Positions 52,599 to 60,803 of a DNA stretch of 64,000 bases are shown here, one piece after another. The first letter of the stretch is position 1, and the number at the start of each line of letters is the position of its first letter. Source of the stretch: an uncultured Luteitalea sp. Lineage in GTDB: Bacteria; Acidobacteriota; Vicinamibacteria; Vicinamibacterales; Vicinamibacteraceae. The notes beneath the pieces are model-generated. The model saw nothing but the letters and a program-made list of their open reading frames with translations, made no database searches and was not told the origin of the DNA. Both the position numbers and the translations under genes were made by a program. Location of the stretch: assembly GCA_934541105.1 (NCBI GenBank), contig CAKTDA010000006.1:186001-250000 (forward strand), given 5' to 3'.

Positions 52599-55500
52599 GT
52601 GGGTGCGATCGAGCGCTTCACCGCGGCCGCGCTGCGTCACCGGGCTTTCGTCCTCGCCTGCGTGGCGGTGCTGGCGCTGACCGGCCTCTACGCCTATCGC
52701 GACCTCCCGGTCGAGGCGTTCCCCGACCTCACCAACAACCAGGTCGTCGTCGTCACGCAGTCGGAAGGGCTGGCGGCGCCAGAGGTCGAGCAGCGGATCA
52801 CGTATCCCATCGAGACCGCGTTGATGGGCACGCCCGGTGCCGAGCAGGTGCGGTCGATCTCGAAGTTCGGCCTCTCGATGGTGACGGTGGTGTTTGCCGA
52901 CTCGGTGCCAATCTACCTGGCGCGGCAGCTCGTCACCGAGCGCGTCAACGAGGCACGCAGCCGCATCCCGCCTGGCGCCGAGCCGTCGCTCGGTCCCGTG
53001 GCCACGGCGTTCGGCGAGATCTACCAGTATCTCGTCGAGGGCGACGATGCCTCGGTGATGACGCGCAAGACGCTGCACGACTGGTCGGTGCGCAACCGGC
53101 TGCGGGCGGTGCCCGGCGTCAGCGAGGTCAACACGTGGGGCGGCCTCACCGAACAGTTCCACGTCGTCGTCGATCCGCAGCGTCTGGAGCGGTATGGCGT
53201 CAGCCTGTCGGACGTGGTCGAGACGCTTGCCGACAACAACATCTCGTTCAGCGGCGGCTTCGTGGAGCGCCGGTCCGAGCGGACGACGGTCCGCGGTGTG
53301 GGGTTGCTGACGGGGCCTGCCGACATCGAGGCCGTGGTCGTCACCGCGGTGGACGGCGTGCCCGTGCTCGTGCGCGACGTCGCGGAGGTCCGGACGGGCG
53401 CGATGCCGCGCCAGGGCGCGGTGACCCGCGACGGCCGCGGCGAGTCGGTCGCGGGCATGGTGATCATGCTCCAGGGCGAGAACGGGCGCGACGTCGGCGA
53501 GCGCGCCAAGCTCGCCATCGGCGAGATCCGGAAGTCCCTGCCGGCGGGCGTCCGCGTCGTGCCGTTCTACGACCAGACCGAGGTGATCGACCGCACCGCG
53601 TGGACGGTACGGAAGAACCTGATCGAAGGCTCGCTGCTCGTGATTGCGGTGCTGTTCTTCTTCCTGCGCGACGTGCGCGCGTCGCTGATCGTCGCCGCGG
53701 TGATTCCGCTCTCGATGCTGTGCGGCTTCATCGGCATGCGCGTGTTCGGCGTGTCGGCGAACCTGATGTCGCTCGGCGCGATCGACTTCGGCCTCGTCGT
53801 GGACGGCGCCGTGGTCATGATGGAGAACTTCGTGCGCCGTCGTGCGGAGGCCGAGACTGTGGTGCCGGACGACCCGCGAGAGGTGTCGCGGCTGCGGCTG
53901 GCGCTCTTCTCGCCGGCAGCCACCGAGGTGGCGCGCCCGATCCTGTTCGGCGTGCTGATCATCATCGCGGTGTACCTGCCCGTCTTCACGCTCGAGGGGC
54001 TCGAGGGGAAGATGTTCCGGCCGATGGCGATCACCGTCTGCTCGGCGATCTTCGGCGCCCTGCTGCTCTCGCTCACGGCGGTGCCTGCCGCCTCGTCCTA
54101 TCTGCTGAAGATGAGCGGCCATCACGAGGAGCAGCGGTGGTTCCTGCGCCTGCGCGACCGCTACCTGCGGCACCTGGCGGGCGCCATGCGGCACCGCGCA
54201 CGGACGATCGCGGTCGCCCTCGCCGTCGTCTCGACGGCGATTGGTTCGCTCGCATGGATCGGCACCGAGTTCATGCCGCGCCTCGACGAGGGCGCGATCC
54301 TGATCGAGACACGCAAGCTGCCGTCGGTGTCGCTCGAGGAGTCGGTGGCGATCTCCACGCGGGTCGAGCAGATCGTCAGGCGGTTCCCCGAGGTCTCGCA
54401 GGTCGTGACGAAGATCGGACGGCCCGATCTCGCGACCGAAGCGATGGGGATCTACCAGGGCGACGTCTACGTGAACCTGCACCCGGAGGAGGAGTGGACG
54501 ACGGGACGCGACAAGGACGCGCTCATCGAGGCGCTGGCGGCGGCGCTGCAGGAGATGCCGGGTGTGACGTCCAACTTCACGCAGCCCATGGCGATGCGGC
54601 TCGACGAGGTCGTCTCGGGCGTGAAGGCCGACGTCGCGGTCAAGATCTTCGGCGAGGATGCGGCGACCCTCGAACGGCTCGCGGGCGAGATCGAGGCCGT
54701 CCTCGCGCGAGTGCGCGGGGTGGCCGACCTGCAGGTCGAGGTGTTCTCGGGTGCCGCACAGCTCGAGATGACGATCGACAGGCAGGCCATCGCACGGTAC
54801 GGCCTGCACGTGGACGACGTGCAGCGGATCGTCAACGCGGCGGTGGGCGGCATGGACGCGACGGACGTGCTCGACGGGCCGCGCCGCATCCCGGTCGTGG
54901 TGAAGTTCGCCGAGAGCGTGCGGCTGAACGAGGCGACCCTCGGGGCGCTGCTGCTCACCGCGCCGGGCGGCGAGAAGGTGCCGCTCTCGCGCGTGGTGCG
55001 GATGGAGCGGACACAGACGCCCGAGGCCATCAGCCACGAGGACGGCCAGCGCCGGCTCGTCGTGCAGGCCAACGTGCGCGGCCGCGACATCGGCAGTTTC
55101 GTCGCCGAGGCCCAGGAACGGATGACCGCCGTGCAGATGCCGAGCGGCTACTACCTGCAGTGGGGCGGACAGTTCGAGAACCAGGCGCGCGCGATGCAGC
55201 GGCTGGCCCTCGTGATTCCGCTCTCGCTTGCCATCATCTTCTCGCTGCTCTGGCTCACCTTCCGCAACCTGCGGCAGGCGGCCCTCATCATCCTCAACGT
55301 GCCGTTCGCCCTTGTCGGCGGCATCGCGGCGCTGTGGATTCGCGGGTTGAACCTGAACCTGTCGGCGTCGGTCGGCTTCATTGCGCTCTTCGGCGTGGCG
55401 GTGCTGAACGGCGTGGTGCTCATCACCGCCGTGAACCAGCTGCGCGCACAGGGCCACGTGCTGCGCGAGGCCATCCTCGCCGGGGCTGGATCGCGGCTGA

Positions 55501-55706
55501 AGGCCGTGCTGATGACCGCCCTCGTCGCCGCCCTCGGGTTCGTGCCCATGGCGATCTCGACGGGCGCCGGGGCCGAGGTGCAGCGGCCGCTCGCGTCCGT
55601 CGTGATCGGCGGCGTCATCACGTCCACCCTGCTCACGCTCGTCGTCCTGCCGGTCGTGTATGAAATGATCGAGACGTTCCATGCGCCTGCTCGTCGTCGA
55701 GGATGA
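52599..55706 (+). CDS. Heavy-metal RND efflux pump (CusA/CzcA family)
   Basis: 1035-residue inner-membrane pump with twelve helices and two large periplasmic loops. YRDLPVEAFPDLTNNQVVVVTQSEGLAAPEVEQRITYPIE is the heavy-metal subfamily N-terminus. DFGLVVDGAVVMMEN near residue 400 carries the proton-relay aspartate region of helix 4. It exports a metal ion with protons. Whether Cu/Ag or Zn/Co/Cd is carried cannot be read with confidence. GTG start; its end overlaps the regulator gene by 26 bp. Confidence 0.94.
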   Translation: MGAIERFTAAALRHRAFVLACVAVLALTGLYAYRDLPVEAFPDLTNNQVVVVTQSEGLAAPEVEQRITYPIETALMGTPGAEQVRSISKFGLSMVTVVFADSVPIYLARQLVTERVNEARSRIPPGAEPSLGPVATAFGEIYQYLVEGDDASVMTRKTLHDWSVRNRLRAVPGVSEVNTWGGLTEQFHVVVDPQRLERYGVSLSDVVETLADNNISFSGGFVERRSERTTVRGVGLLTGPADIEAVVVTAVDGVPVLVRDVAEVRTGAMPRQGAVTRDGRGESVAGMVIMLQGENGRDVGERAKLAIGEIRKSLPAGVRVVPFYDQTEVIDRTAWTVRKNLIEGSLLVIAVLFFFLRDVRASLIVAAVIPLSMLCGFIGMRVFGVSANLMSLGAIDFGLVVDGAVVMMENFVRRRAEAETVVPDDPREVSRLRLALFSPAATEVARPILFGVLIIIAVYLPVFTLEGLEGKMFRPMAITVCSAIFGALLLSLTAVPAASSYLLKMSGHHEEQRWFLRLRDRYLRHLAGAMRHRARTIAVALAVVSTAIGSLAWIGTEFMPRLDEGAILIETRKLPSVSLEESVAISTRVEQIVRRFPEVSQVVTKIGRPDLATEAMGIYQGDVYVNLHPEEEWTTGRDKDALIEALAAALQEMPGVTSNFTQPMAMRLDEVVSGVKADVAVKIFGEDAATLERLAGEIEAVLARVRGVADLQVEVFSGAAQLEMTIDRQAIARYGLHVDDVQRIVNAAVGGMDATDVLDGPRRIPVVVKFAESVRLNEATLGALLLTAPGGEKVPLSRVVRMERTQTPEAISHEDGQRRLVVQANVRGRDIGSFVAEAQERMTAVQMPSGYYLQWGGQFENQARAMQRLALVIPLSLAIIFSLLWLTFRNLRQAALIILNVPFALVGGIAALWIRGLNLNLSASVGFIALFGVAVLNGVVLITAVNQLRAQGHVLREAILAGAGSRLKAVLMTALVAALGFVPMAISTGAGAEVQRPLASVVIGGVITSTLLTLVVLPVVYEMIETFHAPARRRG

Positions 55707-56361
55707 CCCCGCGATCAGCCACTTCCTGGTGAAGGGCCTGCGCGAGGACCAGCACCTCGTGGACCTCGCCGAGGATGGCGAGGCCGCCGAGGCGCAGGCG
55801 CTCGCCGGCGACTACGACGCCATCCTGCTCGACGTGATGCTCCCGGGACAGGACGGCATCGAGGTGTGCCGCCGCCTGCGTGCGCAGGGCGTGGACACAC
55901 CCATCCTCATGGTGACCGCGCGCGATGCCGTCGGCGACCGGGTGCGCGGCCTCGACACCGGGGCCGACGACTACATGGTCAAGCCGTTCGCGTACGACGA
56001 GGTCGTGGCCCGGCTGCGGGCACTGACGCGCAGGGGACGGACCGCCAGCCTGTCTGCCGTGCTCACCGCCGGTGCGCTGTCGCTCGACCTCGAGGCCCAC
56101 CAGGTGCGCGTGGACGACGAGCTCGTCACGCTGACGGCGACCGAGTACCGGCTGCTCGAGTACCTCATGCGCCGCGTCGGCACGATCGTCTCCCGCGACC
56201 AGCTCGCCGAGCACGTCTGGGGCGGCGCCTACGATCCGGCGTCGAACCTCGCCGACGTGTACGTGGGCTACCTCCGCCGCAAGTTCGCCGGCACGCCAGC
56301 CGCCGACCAGATTCGGACGATCCGCGGCCTCGGCTACATGCTAGGCCGCAGCGACACGTAA
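55681..56361 (+). CDS. OmpR-family response regulator
   Basis: 226 residues: receiver with D8/D9, phosphoacceptor D51 (AILLDVMLPGQDG) and K101, then a winged-helix DNA-binding domain (VTLTATEYRLLEYLMRRVGTIVSRDQLAEHVW, YVGYLRRKF, TIRGLGYML). Very close to the CusR/CzcR type. Starting inside the pump gene, it is made with the efflux proteins it probably controls. Confidence 0.95.
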   Translation: MRLLVVEDDPAISHFLVKGLREDQHLVDLAEDGEAAEAQALAGDYDAILLDVMLPGQDGIEVCRRLRAQGVDTPILMVTARDAVGDRVRGLDTGADDYMVKPFAYDEVVARLRALTRRGRTASLSAVLTAGALSLDLEAHQVRVDDELVTLTATEYRLLEYLMRRVGTIVSRDQLAEHVWGGAYDPASNLADVYVGYLRRKFAGTPAADQIRTIRGLGYMLGRSDT

Positions 56362-56364
56362 GCG

Positions 56365-57816
56365 ATGCACCCACTGTCGTTCCGCGCGCGCCTGACCCTC
56401 CGCTGGACGATTGCCTTCGGCCTCCTGCTCGCGTGCGCGAACACCGCCGTCTACACCGGCGTGCGAACTGCCGCGCGGCGCGACCTCGACGCGAACCTCC
56501 GCACGCTTGCCGCCACCGAGATCGCGTCGTCCACCGACCAGGGCGGCGCGCTGCACCTGCACGACTTCTCCGTGGACGAGATCGGCGGCGGCGAGTTCGC
56601 GGGCAAGTTCGTGCAGTACTACGACATGGACGGCCGCGTCGTCGTGCAGTCGCCGATCCTGCAGGGACGGACGCGCGTGCTCGACGACGAGACGTTCGCG
56701 CGGGCGCGCGACGGGCGCCACGCCATCAGCTCGGTAGACGTCGCCGGACGGGCCGGCCGCGTCATCACCGCGACGATCCGCGACAACACCGCGCAGTACG
56801 TCGCCGCCGTCGGACTGCTCACCGACTCGCTCGACCTCCAGCTCGCGCGGCTCGCCTGGATCCTCGGCGGCGTGTGGATCGTCGGACTCGGCGCGACGGC
56901 GGCCATCGGCTTCGTCCTCGCCTCGCGCGCGCTCGAGCCGATCGACCGCATCACGGGCCGCGCCTCGCGCATCGCACGCGGCGACATCGACATGCGCCTC
57001 GACCCGCCGGGCACCGACGACGAGATCGGGCGCATGACGCGCCTGCTGAACGAGATGCTCGACCAGTTGCATCGCGTGATCGATGGCAACCGCCGCTTTG
57101 CCGCCGACGCCTCGCACGAGCTGCGCAGTCCGCTGACCGCCATGGCCGGGGAGATCGACGTCGCCCTCAAGCGGGACCGTGAGACGGGGGAGTACCGCGA
57201 GACGCTGCGGCGACTGCGCGACCGGATCGACTCGCTGACAACGCTCTCCGGGGATCTGATGCTGCTCGTGCGGGCCGAGGAACGGTCCGGCGAACTCGCG
57301 GCCGAGGAGGTCCCGGTGCGTGACATGGTGGACGCGGCGTGCACCCGTCTGGCGCCGCACGCCTCCGCGCGCGGCATCTCCGTGGATCACGTCGGGCTCG
57401 ACGGGCTCGTCGCATACGCACAGCCGGGGCTGCTGGCGCGCGTGCTCGACAACGTGATTGCCAATGCCGTGCAGTACAACCGCGACGGCGGCAGCGTGCG
57501 CATCACCGGCCACGACGAGCCGGCCCGGGGCGACGCCTGGGAAGCAGGCCGCATCCGGCTCGAGATCGCCGATTCCGGGCACGGGATTCCAGCCGACGAA
57601 TGGGAACGCGTGTTCGAGCGCTTCTACAGGCGCGAGCCCTCGAGATCGCGGCGCACGGGTGGCGCGGGCCTCGGGCTGGCCCTGAGCCGTGCAATCGCGA
57701 CGTGGCTGGACGGCACGCTGCGGGTACGGACGTCGGGGCCGGATGGCACCACCTTCGAGCTGACGCTGCCGGGGCAGCGCCAGTCCGTCCCGGAGATTCC
57801 TGCCGCGTCCCGCTGA
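56365..57816 (+). CDS. Sensor histidine kinase (CusS-like)
   Basis: 483 residues with transmembrane helices at about 13-33 and 168-190, a periplasmic sensor of about 135 residues (with HLHDFSVDEIGGGEF, a His/Asp cluster that could bind metal), HAMP, H-box FAADASHELRSPLTAM and an HATPase with NVIANAVQYNRDGG, DSGHGIP and GAGLGLALS. It should sense periplasmic metal for the OmpR-type partner 3 nt upstream. Confidence 0.94.
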   Translation: MHPLSFRARLTLRWTIAFGLLLACANTAVYTGVRTAARRDLDANLRTLAATEIASSTDQGGALHLHDFSVDEIGGGEFAGKFVQYYDMDGRVVVQSPILQGRTRVLDDETFARARDGRHAISSVDVAGRAGRVITATIRDNTAQYVAAVGLLTDSLDLQLARLAWILGGVWIVGLGATAAIGFVLASRALEPIDRITGRASRIARGDIDMRLDPPGTDDEIGRMTRLLNEMLDQLHRVIDGNRRFAADASHELRSPLTAMAGEIDVALKRDRETGEYRETLRRLRDRIDSLTTLSGDLMLLVRAEERSGELAAEEVPVRDMVDAACTRLAPHASARGISVDHVGLDGLVAYAQPGLLARVLDNVIANAVQYNRDGGSVRITGHDEPARGDAWEAGRIRLEIADSGHGIPADEWERVFERFYRREPSRSRRTGGAGLGLALSRAIATWLDGTLRVRTSGPDGTTFELTLPGQRQSVPEIPAASR

Positions 57817-57873
57817 GGCCATTCGCGTCCGGGACCACTCCGGAGTACTCTGCTTCCAACAAAGGACAACCGA

Positions 57874-57895
57874 GGCGACGCCTCGACGCGTCGCC
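57874..57895. terminator. Hairpin after the kinase gene
   Basis: GGCGACGC-CTCGAC-GCGTCGCC is a perfect 8-bp stem with a 6-nt loop, 58 bp after the kinase stop and 58 bp before the Fis-type gene. It may end most efflux transcripts or attenuate the downstream gene. No T-run. Confidence 0.5.
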
Positions 57896-57952
57896 GACAC
57901 GCGCCCGCGACAGACGATCGCCCCGCCACGGACGCGAGACTGGAGATCTGCC

Positions 57953-58261
57953 GTGGAACTCTCCGACGCTCCGTCAGGCCAACGCGACGACGAACGTCCG
58001 GGTGATGGGCCCTCGCCGGCGCCTGCCGACCCGAGTCCGTTCGCGGACCTGCCGACCCTCGACGAGCTCGAACGCCGGTACCTGCGTTACGCGCTGGAAC
58101 GGTGCGACGGCAATCGCACGCGCACCGCCGCCACGCTCGGGATCGACAGGCGCACGCTCTATCGCATGTCGGCCCGCCTTGGCGTGCCCATCGCGCGCAC
58201 GAGTGCCCCCGCCCGCGAGGAGGACCGGGTCGAGTCGGGCAGCGACGCCGGGATCGAGTAG
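57953..58261 (+). CDS. Stand-alone Fis-type helix-turn-helix protein
   Basis: 102 residues. The segment LPTLDELERRYLRYALERCDGNRTRTAATLGIDRRTLYRMSARLGV is the DNA-binding end of NtrC-family sigma54 activators, but no receiver or AAA+ domain precedes it and the flanks are Pro/Ser and Glu-rich. GTG start with GGAG upstream. It lies on the same strand as the efflux operon. It could be a nucleoid-type factor, an antagonist of the sigma54 regulators at enhancer sites, or a trimmed remnant. Confidence 0.78.
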   Translation: MELSDAPSGQRDDERPGDGPSPAPADPSPFADLPTLDELERRYLRYALERCDGNRTRTAATLGIDRRTLYRMSARLGVPIARTSAPAREEDRVESGSDAGIE

Positions 58262-58287
58262 CACGCAGGGCGCGAGCCCCGCGTGCT
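58260..58287 (+). terminator. Strong hairpin with GCGA tetraloop after the Fis-type gene
   Basis: AGCACGC-A-GGGC, loop GCGA, GCCC-C-GCGTGCT: eleven base pairs with a single A/C mismatch, beginning inside the stop codon. A GNRA loop and exact placement favour a terminator or a 3'-end protector, though no T-run follows. Confidence 0.6.
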
Positions 58288-58365
58288 CATGCCGTCGAGG
58301 GGTTCGAGCGTCTTGGTTCCCCGTGGCGCGATGGTTGTGTCAGACTCGCCGCCACCGGAGGTTCC

Positions 58366-59226
58366 ATGGCACCCGAAGCCCTCTCGTCGTTCTCGCGTCG
58401 CAGCTTCCTCGCGGCGACGCTCGCCTCGCCGCTCGTCGCGGCGGTCTCGGCGGCCGCCCGCCCCGTCGTCGGCCTCGAGTTGTTCTCCGTCCGCAACGAA
58501 CTGGCGCAGGACCTGTTCGGCACCGTCCGCAAGGTTGCGGAGATCGGTTATGAAGCCGTCGAGTTCTTCTCGCCGTATGCGCAATGGGAGCCGGCGTATG
58601 CAAAGAAGGTCCGGGCGCTCCTCGACGACGTCGGGCTGAAGGCGCCGTCCACGCACAACAGCGCCAGTGCGTTCACGCCGGAGGGCCTGAAGAAGGCCAT
58701 CGAGCTGAACCGGATCATCGGCTCGTCCCTGATCGTCATGGCCAGCGCCGGGCGGCGCGTCGAGTCGCTCGACGACTGGAAGCGCATCGCCGAACAACTC
58801 GCGGCCGCCTCCGAGACGTTGCGTCCGCTCGGCATGCGCGCCGGGTTCCACAACCACCAGACCGAGTTCACCCCGATCGGTGGCAGCCGGCCGATGGACG
58901 TGCTGGCAGCCAACACGCCCAAGGACTTCGTGCTGCAACTGGACGTGGGCACCTGCGTGCACGCCGGACAGGACCCGGTGGCGTGGATCAAGGCGCATCC
59001 CGGCCGCATCGGCAGCATCCACTGCAAGGACTGGGCACCCGGCGAGGGCGACACGAAGGGATACCACGTCCTTACGGGTGAGGGCGTGGCGCCGTGGAAG
59101 GCCATCCGCGCGGCCGCCGAGTCGGTCGGTGGGGTCGAGACCTACCTGATCGAGCAGGAAGGCAGCCGCTTTCCGCCGTTCGAGACCGCCGAGAAGTGCC
59201 TGGCGGCCTGGAAGGCGATGTCATGA
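58366..59226 (+). CDS. Tat-exported sugar phosphate isomerase/epimerase family protein
   Basis: 286-residue TIM-barrel protein of the xylose isomerase-like family. The signal SRRSFLAATLASPLVAAVSAAA has the twin-arginine motif. GLELFSVRNEL, IGYEAVEFFS, GFHNHQTEF and LQLDVGTCVHAGQDP contribute the metal-binding acidic and histidine residues, and IGSIHCKDW the second set. It probably isomerises or epimerises a free sugar in the periplasm, and pairs functionally with exported Gfo/Idh oxidoreductases such as the one at 43633. GGAGG lies before the ATG; it overlaps the esterase gene by 4 bp. Confidence 0.9.
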   Translation: MAPEALSSFSRRSFLAATLASPLVAAVSAAARPVVGLELFSVRNELAQDLFGTVRKVAEIGYEAVEFFSPYAQWEPAYAKKVRALLDDVGLKAPSTHNSASAFTPEGLKKAIELNRIIGSSLIVMASAGRRVESLDDWKRIAEQLAAASETLRPLGMRAGFHNHQTEFTPIGGSRPMDVLAANTPKDFVLQLDVGTCVHAGQDPVAWIKAHPGRIGSIHCKDWAPGEGDTKGYHVLTGEGVAPWKAIRAAAESVGGVETYLIEQEGSRFPPFETAEKCLAAWKAMS

Positions 59227-60803
59227 GGTCGGCGCCCCTGGCGGCTGCCGCCGCCGTGATGGCGATGCTCACGGCCGGGCCTGCCGCGGCGCAGGTCCGC
59301 ACGACCGCGGGCCTGCTCGAAGGCACGACGACCGACGCGGGAGGCATCCGCGTGTTCAAGGGGGTGCCCTATGCTGCCCCGCCCGTCGGCCCGCTCCGCT
59401 GGAAGGCGCCACAACCGGCGCCATCGTGGACCGGTGTGCGCAAGGCCGATGCATTCGGCGCCCAGTGCCACCAGCCGCCGATCTTCGGCGACATCGTCTT
59501 CGACCGGCCCGCCAGCGAGGACTGCCTCTTCCTGAATCTCTGGACGCCGGCGGCGGACGCGACGGCCCGCCTGCCGGTGATGGTGTGGATTCACGGCGGA
59601 GGCTACCAGGCCGGCGCCTCGCACGAGCCCCGGCACGACGGCACACGCCTCGCGTCGAAGGGCGTGGTGCTCGTCACGATCAACTACCGGCTCGGCGTCT
59701 TCGGGTTCTTCACACACCCGGCGCTCGCGCAGGAAGGCACCCGCGGATCGTCTGGCAACTACGCGCTGCTCGACATGGTCGCCGCCCTCGAGTGGGTGCG
59801 TGACAACATCGCCGCGTTCGGCGGCGATCCCGGCAACGTCACGATCTTCGGCGAGTCGGCGGGATCGTTTGCCGTCAGTTCGCTCATGGCGGTGCCGCAG
59901 GCGCGCGGGCTGTTCCACAAGGTGATTGGCGAGAGCGGCGCGGCCTTCGGGCCGTCGCTCGCGCTCGCGACACGGCAGGCAGGCGAGGCGAACGGCGAGA
60001 AGTTCGGCGCCTCGCTCGGCGCGACGACGGCGGCGGCGCTGCGCGAGAAGCCCGCCGGGGACGTGCTGGCTGCCGCGACGAAGTGGCAGCCATGGTTTGC
60101 GCCCATCGTGGACGGCGTCGTGCTCACCGAACCCGTTGCCGCGACGTTTGCGGCCGGCCGCCAGGCCGACGTGCCGCTGCTCGCCGGCTGGAACGCCGAC
60201 GAGGTGCGCGCCGGCGTGGTGCTCGGCAAGGAGGCGACGACGGCCGCCACGTTCACCGAGCAGACGAAGAAGCGGTTCGGCCCAGCCGCCGACCGCCTGC
60301 TGCAGGCGTACCCGGCATCGACCGATGCCGAGGCCGTGGAGTCGGCCGCGGCGCTCGCCGGCGACCTCTTCATCGGCTATGCGACGTGGAAGTGGACCGA
60401 GGTGCACGAGGCGACCGCGAAGTCGCCCGTCTACCGCTACCTCTTCGCGCGGAAGATTCCCGTGCCCGCCAACCACGTCGTCAATGGCCGGCCCGCCACG
60501 GCCGAAGACGTCGGCGCGCGACACGCCGGCGAGATCGAGTACGTGTTCGGCACGCTCGACAGCGTGGCCGGCGTGACATGGACCGACGCCGACCGCGCGC
60601 TCTCGGATGCGATCGGGACGTACTGGACGAACTTCGCGCGGACGGGCGATCCCAACGGCGGCGGCCTGCCGGCGTGGCCGAAGCTGCCGCAGGTGCTCAG
60701 GCTCGACTCGCGCATTACCGCCGGGCCCGAGCCGCACCGCCCACGCTACGACGCACTCGACGCGATCCTGTCGGCCGCGCCGGCACCGCCGGGATCACGT
60801 TAG
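59223..60803 (+). CDS. Secreted type-B carboxylesterase
   Basis: 526-residue alpha/beta hydrolase with a signal peptide (cleaved near AAAQ). FKGVPYAAPPVGPLRWKAPQP, SEDCLFLNLWTP, VWIHGGGYQAG (oxyanion hole) and the nucleophile GESAGSF are all typical; the catalytic His lies in DVGARHAGEIEYVFG. It cleaves carboxylic esters, perhaps acetyl or aromatic decorations of plant polysaccharides, given its coupling to the exported sugar isomerase. Its last 9 bp overlap the end of the GTPase gene on the other strand. Confidence 0.93.
   Translation: MRSAPLAAAAAVMAMLTAGPAAAQVRTTAGLLEGTTTDAGGIRVFKGVPYAAPPVGPLRWKAPQPAPSWTGVRKADAFGAQCHQPPIFGDIVFDRPASEDCLFLNLWTPAADATARLPVMVWIHGGGYQAGASHEPRHDGTRLASKGVVLVTINYRLGVFGFFTHPALAQEGTRGSSGNYALLDMVAALEWVRDNIAAFGGDPGNVTIFGESAGSFAVSSLMAVPQARGLFHKVIGESGAAFGPSLALATRQAGEANGEKFGASLGATTAAALREKPAGDVLAAATKWQPWFAPIVDGVVLTEPVAATFAAGRQADVPLLAGWNADEVRAGVVLGKEATTAATFTEQTKKRFGPAADRLLQAYPASTDAEAVESAAALAGDLFIGYATWKWTEVHEATAKSPVYRYLFARKIPVPANHVVNGRPATAEDVGARHAGEIEYVFGTLDSVAGVTWTDADRALSDAIGTYWTNFARTGDPNGGGLPAWPKLPQVLRLDSRITAGPEPHRPRYDALDAILSAAPAPPGSR

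Noticed and set aside
52593..55682. A 1029-codon minus-strand frame opposite the metal RND pump
   Set aside because: Its composition (His/Asp/Arg/Glu-rich) is an antisense artefact of a GC-rich membrane protein gene; no recognised domain or start signal.
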